From the NCBI GenBank assembly GCA_949825025.1, contig CATKWE010000028.1:1-64000 (forward strand): a DNA stretch of 64,000 nucleotides, written 5' to 3'. The notes under the pieces are model-generated. The model saw only the letters and a list, made by a program, of their open reading frames with translations, did no database searches and had not been told where the DNA came from. This document shows positions 20,358 to 29,626 of the stretch, in pieces. A program made the translations under genes and the position numbers. Within the stretch, counting starts at the first letter, position 1. The number at the start of each line of letters is the position of its first letter. This DNA comes from Siphlonurus alternatus (lineage: Eukaryota; Arthropoda; Insecta; Ephemeroptera; Siphlonuridae).

Positions 20358-20491
20358 CTAAATCCCTGGAGTCGTACGAGCTGGCTGTGGACTTAGAAAA
20401 TTTTCATTTGTTTACATGGACTTAGAATATTTTCATTGTTTACATTCCCCCTTCTTGAGGGAGATTTTGCTAACTTATCATTATCACTACT
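20090..20491 (-). repeat. Right terminal inverted repeat of element 1
   Basis: Mirror of 922-1283. Three copies of the CTGGAGTCGTACGAGC motif lie at about 20100, 20225 and 20365. The outermost 140 bases match the left end apart from one G. The right copy is longer because of a TA tract at 20324-20355. Confidence 0.92.
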
Positions 20492-22119
20492 AATATGCAT
20501 TTGTCTGCGTTTAAATTTCACGGTTAAACATGCTTTAAAAGCAATTATATTCAATTTCTGGTATAATTTAATAATATATTATATTATGTTGGTACCCAAT
20601 GCCAAATTCGGCCCAAGGCCGAACAAAATGCGAAAAATTAGATTGGAGCATTGCGGTATGCTCCAAACCCGAAATGAATTATTTTTTCGGCTTTGGGTCA
20701 AACCACGATGCTCCAGACTAGTTCTGGTCAAATTGAAATGCTCCAAAATCGATGGAGACTTTTATCTTTGGCTTTGGAGCATTTTCATATGACCAGAACT
20801 AGTTTGGAGCATCGTTTTTTGATTCAAAGCTGTAATGAGATTTTATTTCAGGTTCGGAGCAAAATTTGACCATGCTTGTCTAGTTCTACGTATTTCGCAG
20901 AGTTCACGTTATTCATTTATATTCTTTGATCAGTTTGAGTACTGCGCGTCAAAATAATATATAGCAAATGATTTATACTCAAGACACGAATTATAAGTAC
21001 GCAGTAAATTAATTAATTATAAAATATACTTGAATATTTTTTACTTTAAAAAGTTACACAGTAAAACTACAATCGGCTACAATTTTTATAATTTATTGTT
21101 AGGGCCTAATTTGATAAACTGCCAATATGATGCATTGTGTTATAATGAATACTGCTCCCAGTGAGTTAAATAAAAGTTAGGTTTAGCAAAAAAAATTAGG
21201 GAAATGACTTTAAACCTGCCTTTAGCATCGCATGTGGCAAATTAATAATTATGCATAAATGACGTCCGTCTAAAGAATTTCAAATTAAACAAAAGACTTA
21301 CGGAGCCTAATTGAATTTATATTGAAAATTTTACAGTATTTTAACAATAAAATAAATATATATTTCAGTACATTGTTTCAATTTCACACGATCATGTATC
21401 TGGTATTGTTCATTGTTGATTAATTTTGTAATATTATGTTTTACAATATTCGAAAGAAACAGTAATTTTCATGGAATCCATTGTAATATTTCATTTTCTC
21501 GTAATAGATTAATATTAATTTTATTGTGAAATATTCTAGTTTCTCAATTATTTGATATATTAATAGTAAAAAATATTTTGCAGATAATTTTTTACTAATC
21601 ATGAATTTAAATTAAGAAACAAAAATATTTATTTCTTTCAACTTTAAATAAAATTATTATTCGTAATTATTGTTAGTCCTAAGAATATAATATTATTTTC
21701 TGATTTAGGAAACTAGCTGAAATTGTAAGAAAAAAAAATATAAATATTAATTCTAATCACGTCAAAGTAAATTTTCAATTAGTTGTCAATGCATTCATAA
21801 AGCAGGTTTAACTGCTATTAAACGTCTATATAAGTAATAACTCAAGATACATGAAAATAAGTACAACACGGCATAAAGAGCTAAGAAAGGCATCCCCAAT
21901 ATTTCCAGTTCAGCTCCATAGACTGTGTGACAAACGTTCGTGGTGTCCAGAGGTGTTTATCAAGTTTTTTGTTCACCCCAGACAATAATACAAATTGACA
22001 TTACTTTTGCATGCAGCTGTACGCACTCCAAACTGAACCCTTTCTGTTTACCTAACTTTGGCGACCATACCGACACGAACTGTTGACGTTTTGTCATCAA
22101 TCGAGAGAATGTGCAATGT
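20492..22119. other. Host flank right of element 1, no gene
   Basis: AT-rich sequence. It holds a hairpin repeat at about 20640-20850 and a fragment at 21905-21960 whose inverted copy lies at 63833-63895. No coding region recognised. Confidence 0.6.
20640..20850. repeat. Imperfect fold-back repeat (GGAGCAT hairpin)
   Basis: GATGCTCCAGACTAGTTCTG near 20709 pairs with CCAGAACTAGTTTGGAGCAT near 20793. Repeated TGCTCC/GGAGCA words extend the symmetry to both sides. Looks like a decayed MITE. Confidence 0.65.
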
Positions 22120-22830
22120 GACACCAACAGTGTCAATTCAGCGGTGAAATACAACACCAATTATTAAAGCAAGCTTACACGGAGAAAATAAAACGTAAAA
22201 TTTGACACCCTTTGTGTTAATTCGGCGGTGAAATACAACAGAAATTAATAAAGCAAGCTTACACGGAGAAAATAAACGTAAAATTTGACACACTTAGTGT
22301 TAATTTGGCAGTGAAATACAACAGTTATTATTGAAGTAAGCCTACACGGAAACAATAAAATGCAAAATTTGACACCAACAGAGATTAATACAGAGGTGAA
22401 ATATAACAGAAATTATTCAAGTAAGCTTACATGGAGAAAATGAAATGTAAATTTTGACACTCTTAGTGTTAATTTGGCAGTGCAATACAACAGAAATTAT
22501 TAAAGCAAGCTTACACGGAGAAAATAAACGTAAAATTTGACACCCTTAGTGTTAATTCGGCGGTGAAATACAACAGAAATTATTAAAGCAAGCTTACACG
22601 GAGAAAATAAACGTAAAATTTGACACCCTTAGTGTTAGTTCGGCGGTGAGATACAACAGAAATTATTCAAGCAAGCTTACACGGAGAAAATAAAATGTAA
22701 ATTTTGACACCCTTAGTGTTAATTCGGCGGTGAAATACAACAGAAATTATTCAAGCAAGCTTACACGGAGAAAATAGAATGTAAATTTTGACACCCTTAG
22801 TGTTAATTCAGCGGTGAAATACAACACAAG
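22120..22830. repeat. 83-bp satellite, about nine copies
   Basis: Units of 82-87 bases, recognisable by GCGGTGAAATACAACA and AGCTTACACGGAGAAAATAA, start near 22141, 22224, 22306, 22393, 22476, 22559, 22640, 22727 and 22811. The last unit is broken by the MITE at 22831, and its remainder resumes after 23005. Confidence 0.9.
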
Positions 22831-23005
22831 GGGGGACATTCACAAAGCACTTTAACCCCAAGTTTTATCCCTGGTCCTAACATAGTGCTAAACTAGGAGC
22901 TAGACAATCTAGACATGGTTAGCCCCTAGTTTAGCACCATGTTTAGTACCAGGGATAAAACTTGGGGCTAAAAGTTGGGGTTAAAGTGCTTTGTGAATGC
23001 CCCCC
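22831..23005. mobile_element. Fold-back MITE, copy B
   Basis: Perfect-looking hairpin with ends GGGGG(A)CATTCACAAAG and CTTTGTGAATGCCCCC. It belongs to the same family as 1-137. It sits inside the 83-bp satellite, and an AAG triplet flanks both ends. Confidence 0.88.
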
Positions 23006-23189
23006 AAGGTTACACGGCCGGAGGAAAGAAAAGATACACCTCGGTACAGAATAAACGATAGACCTGTTAATGCTCCATAAGAAAAAGAGGTTCACAGATT
23101 TAAAACTTTATTTTGACAAATCACAATCGGATATTTACATTTATACACTTACAAGTTTCTCTCCTAACCTACCGAAACCATAATTTGAG

Positions 23190-23400
23190 CATTTCACGAG
23201 TTCACCGGGAATGAGACAAGCCACGACGTTGCAATCCATCCAGAAATTTGCCTGCGACTGAGGAAAACGTGGAAATCTCAGCCAGGATGGACGCTACAGA
23301 TTTAGTCAATAGACCGGAAGTTCATTGGCCTAAAGCCAGGTCAGCCACTGGTGAAAAAGCAGAACGATTTACTCCTAGATGGGAAACGTGATTTTTGTTG
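23190..23400 (-). mobile_element. SINE fragment (5S-headed family body)
   Basis: Reverse complement matches the body of the copies at 39124 and 41080: the CACGTTTCCCATC, GTAGCGTCCATCCT, TTTCCACGTTTTCCTCAG and GGATGGATTGCAA landmarks occur in the same order. The head is missing. Confidence 0.75.
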
Positions 23401-23957
23401 AAATGGACACCAACCAACCATACTTGGCGTTGCTTGACTTTGGTGATAAGTTAGTATGTCTTTCTTTAAGATTTATAAATGTATTTAAAAAGTTTTTGTA
23501 TCTCTGCAATGGGAAAGATGTTATATTTAATTTGTTGGATAATATCCTTAATTCTTTGTGTTTTCTGTATAATACCATTCAATTTTCAACAAAGATTTTC
23601 CTCAGTGTTCTGTGATGTTTTTTTGTTATAAAAGTAGCCCCCTACACGATATGTAAGTAAGGACTTAAGGTCTGTCAAAATAAATCGTGCTAAATTTAAA
23701 CATTCCGGAACATCTGAGCAATGTTGAGGTAGGTAAGATTAAAAAATCCTTGCATTAATTTTAGAGGGTTCGAAAAATGTGTCTTGACCCATAATACAAA
23801 TCAATCAGTCTTTGAATATTAGAAAGTCAACAGAAACAAAGACAGTTTAAAATGTTCAGCTCTCATGATTCTTCCTACATTTCAATGGAATAACTTCATA
23901 ATTTTCTTCAAATTCTTTAAACCCTCTTCAATATCCCTTAAAATTGTACTTCAAAGT
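23401..23957. other. Host sequence without recognised gene
   Basis: Short open frames on both strands over 23375-23615 have no family character. Nothing else seen. Confidence 0.5.
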
Positions 23958-24034
23958 GCTGTGACGTCATAGTCATGCACATATTTAACACACAAGCATA
24001 GGAAAAGACGTTGCAGGACTATGACATCACAGCG
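23958..24034. repeat. TGACGTCA-ended 77-bp interspersed repeat, copy 1
   Basis: Starts GCTGTGACGTCATAGTCATG and ends CTATGACATCACAGCG, an inverted repeat of about 15 bases. The non-symmetric middle (ATATTTAACACACAAGCATA) is conserved in the copy at 53138-53214. Element 2 is inserted 24 bases to its right. Confidence 0.75.
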
Positions 24035-24051
24035 TGTTGCTCCTGAATTTT

Positions 24052-24057
24052 GAGAGT
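24052..24057. repeat. Target-site duplication of element 2, left copy
   Basis: GAGAGT immediately before the left terminal repeat; repeated exactly at 38756-38761. Six bases is the size made by Polinton integrases. Confidence 0.95.
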
Positions 24058-24188
24058 AGTAGTAATCGAGGGGGAAAATATAAACTTCCCGCAAGAAGGG
24101 GACAGAGGTGATGAAAATAATTCTATCACATTTAACATGGGATTTTCCTATACTGAACTTAACATAGGAAGTATAGGAACTAAGTATG
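24058..24188 (+). repeat. Left terminal inverted repeat of element 2
   Basis: Begins AGTAGTAATCGAGGGGG. I see no mismatch to the reverse complement of the right end over about 120 bases. It shares AGTAGT and CAAGAAGGGGA with the element 1 termini. Confidence 0.95.
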
Positions 24189-24530
24189 ATACCTATGTTA
24201 AATATGATAGAATTATGGCATGTAATATACTTTTTTATAGTTTTACACACATGAAAGTTCTGCGCATGCGCACTGATATGTTTAACATAGTAAGTATACG
24301 TAAATACTATGTTAAAAATGTTAAATCGTATAATACATGTGTAACATAGGAAGTATACATAATTATTATTTTACCAATATTAAATCATATAATCTATGTG
24401 TAACATAGGAAGTATACGTATTTACTATGTTACCAATGTTAAATCGTATAATACATGTGTACCATAGGAAGTATACACAATTACTATGCTTCCAATGTTA
24501 AAACATATAATGTTTTATTATTATAATACA
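24189..24530 (+). repeat. Subterminal repeats of element 2, left side
   Basis: Four or so copies of a unit of about 60 bases, with AACATAGGAAGTATACGTA and ATGTTAAATCGTATAATAC landmarks, at about 24280, 24345, 24405 and 24465. The related words CTATGTTA and TTTAACAT recur in the right terminal region (38540-38690). Confidence 0.8.
24261..24272 (+). promoter_or_regulatory. NRF-1-like palindrome, element 2 left end, site 1
   Basis: Exact TGCGCATGCGCA followed by CTGAT, upstream of the first gene's TATA box. A second site with the same CTGAT tail lies at 24551. Confidence 0.65.
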
Positions 24531-24550
24531 TAAGCATACAAAAGCTTCAC

Positions 24551-24559
24551 GCATGCGCA
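24551..24559 (+). promoter_or_regulatory. NRF-1-like site 2
   Basis: GCATGCGCA within CACGCATGCGCACTGAT, about 107 bases before the TATA box at 24666. One base from the full palindrome. Confidence 0.6.
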
Positions 24560-24665
24560 CTGATCTATATTCAGCCCCTCCACTTTCTTTCCCCTTAAGT
24601 GATACCCCCTCTACACTTCTCCTTTTGAGTGTATCGAATTAATGCTGACATCGAAAATATAGGCC

Positions 24666-24672
24666 TATATAA
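24666..24672 (+). promoter_or_regulatory. TATA box of the first rightward gene, element 2
   Basis: TATATAA within cctatataagcgg. The first ATG downstream is at 24776. Confidence 0.75.
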
Positions 24673-24775
24673 GCGGGGCACGCTCTTTCTCGGTCTGAAT
24701 CTTCCTTGACACCAAATCAAGCGAATAATCAGAGATCAATTATTGATATCTAATATATATTGGATATATTTTACT

Positions 24776-25867
24776 ATGTCTTTATCAAAGACCGCTATGG
24801 ATACGTCATCCATTACTGGACGCCGTAAGAGTACAAGAACTATTACCCAAGTACCTATTTCTCCCATCAACCCATCTTTTGAGAAATCTGCTATTCCTGA
24901 AACTCCTCGTCGTCGTCGTCCTGCATCTCCAGACCTATTTGCCACACCTCCACCGCCTCCATCTTCTCCACAAACTCCTCGTCGCTGTTCTTCTCCTGAC
25001 GTATCATCAATTCCTCTACCTCCATCTGATGAAAACACCACAGATGATGGTCTACAATCTGCACCTGCTTCGCAAATGCTATCTCCACCTGCATCGCAAA
25101 CGCCATCTCCACCTGCCTCTCCTTCTACCGAGAGTGGCAATGAAACTGATGATGAGATCAATGACAGCGACAAAGAAAACGTGGATCCAAAGCCCAGGAG
25201 ATTCATCCACATCGAGGAGCCTACTGTCTCAGGCCTTCTCATGAGTAACGAGAATGCTTTGAACGATATGGACTGCATATGTCTTCCCGTGAACGTGGAA
25301 AAGGCACTGAACTCTCTTCCTGGCTGGGTTGGGAAGAGAAAACGTGACGTTGAGGAACTTCAGAGGAAGCGGAGGAAGCTGTCCAACCAGGATATCGTAC
25401 TTGCTGCTGACTTCACTATTGGCAATGAAATGTTAGTTAGGGTATGCACTCTCACTGATAGCAAGTTGGATATAGATGAAAGAATTGTCATTGTATTCAA
25501 GCATGGGGAAAACGAAATTCAATTGCCTGCTGTAGATTTTATGAAGGATGGGATGGATCTGATCAACCACGGCATGATGTACTATGCTGATGATCCAGCA
25601 TGCAATTGGAATTACTTTCACCTTGTTGATAGTTCCGATGTGAGATGCTTGTTTGAGAAAACAAGTGTTTCACGATATGTAGCCATTGAACGTGATGTAG
25701 ACAATTGTACTGTTGAGAGAATTGTTATTTGTGCCCCTACTTGGGTTCAGTTGAAGGCTCTCAAGCCGGTCTTAGCCCAGTGTATTGAACATTATGTCAA
25801 CTTTGTTGTGTTAGGGCAAGGAGTATGTGAATCATCCTCTACAGGTCTTCCATCACCTAGGAAGTAA
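24776..25867 (+). CDS. Acidic/proline-rich protein, homologue of 1689-2876
   Basis: 363 aa from the first ATG after the TATA box; an upstream in-frame TTG is ignored. Residues 1-140 are Pro/Ser/Thr-rich and then acidic, with little similarity to element 1. From about residue 190 the folded domain aligns well: a K-R-R-K-L start, D-I-V-L-A-A-D-F-T-I-G-N-E-M, E-N-E-I-Q-L-P-A-V-D-F-M-K-D-G and I-V-I-C-A-P-T-W-V-Q-L-K (TW at residue 322). The contrast between a conserved C-terminal domain and a fast-changing N-terminus suggests the domain is the functional core. Function unknown; see the paralogy finding. Confidence 0.85.
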   Translation: MSLSKTAMDTSSITGRRKSTRTITQVPISPINPSFEKSAIPETPRRRRPASPDLFATPPPPPSSPQTPRRCSSPDVSSIPLPPSDENTTDDGLQSAPASQMLSPPASQTPSPPASPSTESGNETDDEINDSDKENVDPKPRRFIHIEEPTVSGLLMSNENALNDMDCICLPVNVEKALNSLPGWVGKRKRDVEELQRKRRKLSNQDIVLAADFTIGNEMLVRVCTLTDSKLDIDERIVIVFKHGENEIQLPAVDFMKDGMDLINHGMMYYADDPACNWNYFHLVDSSDVRCLFEKTSVSRYVAIERDVDNCTVERIVICAPTWVQLKALKPVLAQCIEHYVNFVVLGQGVCESSSTGLPSPRK

Positions 25868-26068
25868 TGTTTTGTAATGTCATGTTGTATTTTATATACC
25901 TTATGATTACAATACCCGAATAAAAATATAAAAATGAAATGTGCATTTAATTTCTAATTTTATATAATCCTTATAACCATAGTCTTTAAATATATATATA
26001 TAATACTATAGTACAATAAAAACAATATATAAATTATATAACATTTTAAAAATTGATCAGTCATAAAC
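25868..26068 (+). promoter_or_regulatory. 3' end of first gene and AT-rich start region of the block
   Basis: AATAAA at about 25919 fits polyadenylation. TATA-rich sequence at 25990-26040 precedes the ATPase ATG, as in element 1. Confidence 0.45.
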
Positions 26069-26668
26069 ATGGACTTGAGGTTGAAGCATCCATTTACTTC
26101 TTGTGTAGCAGGTCCAACTAGTAGTGGTAAATCATATTTTGTGGAGAAGTTGATATTAGAAGGTTTAAAGTGTTGTAATACAAAGTTTGAGGACATTTTA
26201 TGGTGCTATTCAGGATGGCATCCAGAAATTAGCTCTTTAGCAAATATTATAAAATTTCAGCAAGGTATAGAAGATATAACAAGGGAGGATTGTACTCTTC
26301 CCAGGCTAATAATTATTGATGATCTCATGAGAGAGAGTGGACCAAGTATAGTTGATTTATTCACTCGAGGCTCTCATCACTCAAATACATCTGTAATATT
26401 CATTACACAGAATATATTTCATCAGTCAAAAGGTGCTAGGGATATAAGTTTAAATACACATTACTTGATACTTTTCAAAAACCCTAGAGATAGTGCACAA
26501 ATTGCTCACCTGGCACGCCAAATATATCCTTCTAGTCCTAAATACATTCAGGAAGCTTATAAGGATTCAACAGAGAGAGCGCATGGTTATTTGCTTGTTG
26601 ATCTTACTCAGAGCACACCTGATCACTGCAGAATTAGGACAAATATATTAGGAGAAAAAGAACCATGA
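26069..26668 (+). pseudogene. Packaging ATPase with premature stop near the C-terminus
   Basis: 199 codons before an opal stop. Walker A (GPTSSGKS, residues 15-22) and Walker B (I-I-D-D, near 82-85) are intact and similarity to 3132-3779 is very high. At 26666-26668 a TGA stands where element 1 has a glycine codon. The frame then stays open for 17 more codons, which resemble the element 1 tail and end in a lysine-rich run. Only the last 16 or so residues are lost, so activity may survive. A one-base substitution explains it. Confidence 0.85.
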
Positions 26669-26728
26669 TATCCAGTCATATACGTACCAAAAGATAAAAA
26701 TAAAAAGCAAGGGAAAAAATAATCAGTT

Positions 26729-27058
26729 ATGGCTCATCCACTGACAGAGCAGCAGGTAGCCATTTTAAAAACAGTTCTGAATGCTAAGCCTGAACTTAGG
26801 AATGCTCTATTGAAGCACGCTGATAAAAATCTTACTTGCACTCTTTGTGAATGTGTTTTGAACATACTGAACGGAAATATTCCTCTGAATGATAATCTGA
26901 AGAGAAAGTATAGGAAACACAAAGAATATTTACGAAATATTGTTAAAAAATCAGGTACTTGGAAGAATAAGAGGAAAATAATACAAAAAGGTGGAAATTT
27001 TCTAATACCTTTGCTTGCACCTGTAATTGGCGCATTAATATCTAGACTATTTCAATAA
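26729..27058 (+). CDS. Small Polinton-associated protein with hydrophobic C-terminus
   Basis: 109 aa, homologue of 3798-4124. The Cys patch (C-T-L-C-E-C-V-L-N-I-L), the basic stretch and the KGG-N-F-L-I-P-L-L tail are conserved. The stop codon overlaps the next ATG by one base (TAATG). Confidence 0.8.
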   Translation: MAHPLTEQQVAILKTVLNAKPELRNALLKHADKNLTCTLCECVLNILNGNIPLNDNLKRKYRKHKEYLRNIVKKSGTWKNKRKIIQKGGNFLIPLLAPVIGALISRLFQ

Positions 27059-27822
27059 TGGATCATTCAACTAAAATGATACTTGTACCTCCAGAGATAT
27101 TTGCAAGGTTAGATACAAAGAAGCTTAATGACTTGGACAAGGATATGCATACAATACTATATAATGGAAAAGATAGTGATGAAATGAAATGGAAGATGTA
27201 TTCAGAGACTCTTCAAAAATATTTACATCTGGTGAAAGAGAAGGAAAAAGCTATTGAGATTCCTATTGTGAATACTATAACAAAGAAAGTAGATAATATT
27301 AATAATGCTATGTCAGACTTAAATAGTGAGAATCATAGTACTCCTATAAAAAGCACTGAGGTTTCTATTGGTAGACAAACTCCTGACCCAAAAATTTTAA
27401 AGCTAGTTAACAAAGCACTACCTAAAACATTGAAAGAAAAAGGTCGAGAATTACTATCTCTATTACATGATGCTAATATAGTATCATGGAGCAAGAATAG
27501 AGAAATTGAAGTAAATGGTAATATTATAAAAAATTCTAATATAGTAGATTTAGTTTGTAATGCAGTTCAAAGAAAAACATTGAGGAATCCAATCGGATGG
27601 AATGAATTTGTTTTGGCTGTGGTTGATTCAAATGTTCCAAAATGTTATATAGGTAAGAATATAGCAGACACGTATCAAGAATTAAAGCCCAGTACAGCCA
27701 CAACTTCTCATCAACTAACATCGAACGTTGCTTCTTCTTCAAGGGCCAAAACAGTACCTACAGCAAGGAAAGGTGTCTCTTCTGCTCCATCTATCTCAGG
27801 CTGGTCTAAATTTAAAATATGA
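27058..27822 (+). CDS. Conserved Polinton-associated protein, unknown function
   Basis: 254 aa, homologue of 4131-4844. Conserved are the M-I-L-V-P-P-E-I-F start, the K-E-K-E-K-A-I-E-I-P block, V-N-G-N-I-I-K-N-S-N-I-V-D-L and N-V-P-K-C-Y-I-G-K-N-I, and the W-S-K-F-K end. The linker at residues 80-120 differs in length and sequence. TGA overlaps the integrase ATG, as in element 1. Confidence 0.82.
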   Translation: MDHSTKMILVPPEIFARLDTKKLNDLDKDMHTILYNGKDSDEMKWKMYSETLQKYLHLVKEKEKAIEIPIVNTITKKVDNINNAMSDLNSENHSTPIKSTEVSIGRQTPDPKILKLVNKALPKTLKEKGRELLSLLHDANIVSWSKNREIEVNGNIIKNSNIVDLVCNAVQRKTLRNPIGWNEFVLAVVDSNVPKCYIGKNIADTYQELKPSTATTSHQLTSNVASSSRAKTVPTARKGVSSAPSISGWSKFKI

Positions 27823-28880
27823 CGGAAGATATAGCTTCAATTTATTTTGATGCTTCACATCCAGCTGGTTTTAGTAGTTACACAAATCTCAGAAAATATG
27901 TGTCCAAAAAAATTTCAAATTCCAAAATAAAAGAATTTTTAATGAGCCAAGATGCTTATACTTTGCATGCTCCAATGAGAAAAAAATTCACAAGAGATAG
28001 ATTTTTCGTTACCAATATTGATGAAGTTTGGAGCATAGATATAGCAGATATGCAGAGATATAAGGATCAAAACGATGAGTATAGATACATTTTTGTAGCT
28101 ATTGATGTACTTAGCAAATTTGCAATGGTAAGAATTATAAAAAATAAAACAGCTGCAAATGTAAAGGAAGCACTTAGTGATATCATTAGTTTGGTAAACC
28201 GCCAACCATTAAAGATATGTGTAGACAAGGGATTAGAATTTAAAAACGCTATATTGAAGAAATTTTTAAAAGAAAAAGATATTGAAATGTATAGTACTGA
28301 AAATTCAGACATTAAATCTTGCATAGCTGAGAGGTTTATAAGAACTCTTAAGACTAAAATATGGAGATATTTTTCCTACACAGGAAACAATAGATACATT
28401 GATGTGCTGCAAGATATTGTAAATAGTTATAATTCAACATACCATAGGAGTATAGGAACTACACCAGATAGTGTAACTGAACACAATTTTCTATCTGTAT
28501 GGAAGAGATTATACCAATACGAAATTCCGATTACTAAAAACAATCCAAAATATCAAGTCAACGATCATGTGAGAATCAGCAAACAAAAACATGTATTTGA
28601 GAAAGGTTATGAAAATAACTTTTCAAAAGAAATATTTTTAGTTAAGAAAGTATTAAATAGGAGGCCACCTATGTATGAAATAGTAGATTTACAAAATGAG
28701 AAAATTTTTGGTAGATTTTATGAGAAAGAATTGCAGAAAGTAAATCTCCCAGAGTTCCATGTGATAGATAAAATTCTAAAGACTAAAGGTACAGGCATCA
28801 GTAAACAGTTATTCGTCAGCTGGAGAGGTTATCCTGAACAATTTAATAGTTGGATAAAAGCAAGTGACTTAAAGACATAA
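27819..28880 (+). CDS. INT: Retrovirus-type integrase with chromodomain
   Basis: 353 aa, the same length as in element 1. The catalytic triad is complete: D74 (W-S-I-D-I), D136 (C-V-D-K-G-L-E-F) and E171 (I-A-E-R-F-I-R-T-L-K). The C-terminal chromodomain has L-F-V-S-W-R-G-Y-P and N-S-W. The perfect target duplication around element 2 fits an active enzyme at insertion. Its stop overlaps the penton ATG (TAATG). Confidence 0.96.
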   Translation: MTEDIASIYFDASHPAGFSSYTNLRKYVSKKISNSKIKEFLMSQDAYTLHAPMRKKFTRDRFFVTNIDEVWSIDIADMQRYKDQNDEYRYIFVAIDVLSKFAMVRIIKNKTAANVKEALSDIISLVNRQPLKICVDKGLEFKNAILKKFLKEKDIEMYSTENSDIKSCIAERFIRTLKTKIWRYFSYTGNNRYIDVLQDIVNSYNSTYHRSIGTTPDSVTEHNFLSVWKRLYQYEIPITKNNPKYQVNDHVRISKQKHVFEKGYENNFSKEIFLVKKVLNRRPPMYEIVDLQNEKIFGRFYEKELQKVNLPEFHVIDKILKTKGTGISKQLFVSWRGYPEQFNSWIKASDLKT

Positions 28881-29626
28881 TGGATGACGATTTCTTCATT
28901 ACTCTTCTATCTGACTCTTCAATTGCTATACATCCTCACAATACTGCATCTAAATTTACTAACAAGCTTCAAAGAAGAATTAACTTTTGTGACTCTTGGG
29001 AAGTAGCACTTCATGAATTACATTATCCAATGAGTTTGTGCAATTTCTATGGTGATAGAAACAAAGCATGGGTAAAATATGATGGAATGACAAAGAAGAG
29101 ATGTATATTAAGTAATTTATATACATTAGACATAGAAAATATCCTGACGAAACTTGAACTAGATCTTGAGCAGAAATATACATTTAAATTGGAACAGGGT
29201 AAAGTTGTTTGTAAATCTGATATAAAAGGTGATATTCGACTTAGATTAACCAAAATATTAGCTTTACAGCTAGGATTTCCGAATAACACTGATTTCTTTG
29301 GAACGTCTATTCAAGCTCCTCACGTACCTAATTTAAATGTTGGTTTACCTAGTCAAGCTTATGTGTTCTGCAATATAGTGAAGCCACAGCTTTTTGGTGA
29401 TTCAATTTGTCAAATTTTGAAAACATTAACCTTAGATATATCTTCATATATTCATGGTGGAAGTGGCAATATTATGTTTAATAATCCTCAATACACTCCA
29501 ATAGCTAAGGGAGAAATAGATGAAATTTCAATTGATATAAAGGACAGAGAAGGGAATTTCTTACCATTCCTCTCCGGTACGTGCTCAGTGTTATTACATT
29601 TTCGTCGCTGCTCCACATCATCATGA
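28880..29626 (+). CDS. Penton (minor capsid protein)
   Basis: 248 aa, homologue of 5906-6646. The N-T-A-S-K-F-T-N-K-L, W-E-V-A-L-H-E-L-H-Y-P, I-D-E-I-S-I-D-I-K-D and L-L-H-F-R-R blocks are kept. The stop overlaps the core protein start (ATGA). Confidence 0.88.
   Translation: MDDDFFITLLSDSSIAIHPHNTASKFTNKLQRRINFCDSWEVALHELHYPMSLCNFYGDRNKAWVKYDGMTKKRCILSNLYTLDIENILTKLELDLEQKYTFKLEQGKVVCKSDIKGDIRLRLTKILALQLGFPNNTDFFGTSIQAPHVPNLNVGLPSQAYVFCNIVKPQLFGDSICQILKTLTLDISSYIHGGSGNIMFNNPQYTPIAKGEIDEISIDIKDREGNFLPFLSGTCSVLLHFRRCSTSS

Larger units (their letters stand above)
922..20491 (+). mobile_element. Polinton/Maverick (adintovirus-like) element 1
   Basis: A 19.6-kb element bounded by near-perfect inverted repeats beginning AGTAGTGATAATG. 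It encodes the Polinton hallmark set: FtsK-type ATPase, retrovirus-like integrase, adenain-like protease, major and minor capsid proteins and protein-primed family-B polymerase. The structural genes run rightward; polymerase and a spliced gene run leftward. All rightward frames are open. PolB has two homopolymer frameshifts. No 6-bp target duplication is visible, unlike element 2. Name by gene content; exact virus family needs phylogeny. Confidence 0.95.

Noticed and set aside
24736..25278. 180-aa frame opposite the acidic gene of element 2
   Set aside because: Antisense of a Pro/Ser-rich biased region; the promoter and the conserved domain are on the plus strand.
29581..29622. Upstream GTG start of the element 2 core protein
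   Set aside because: Lies in the penton gene, is absent in element 1, and the ATG at 29623 aligns with the element 1 start.
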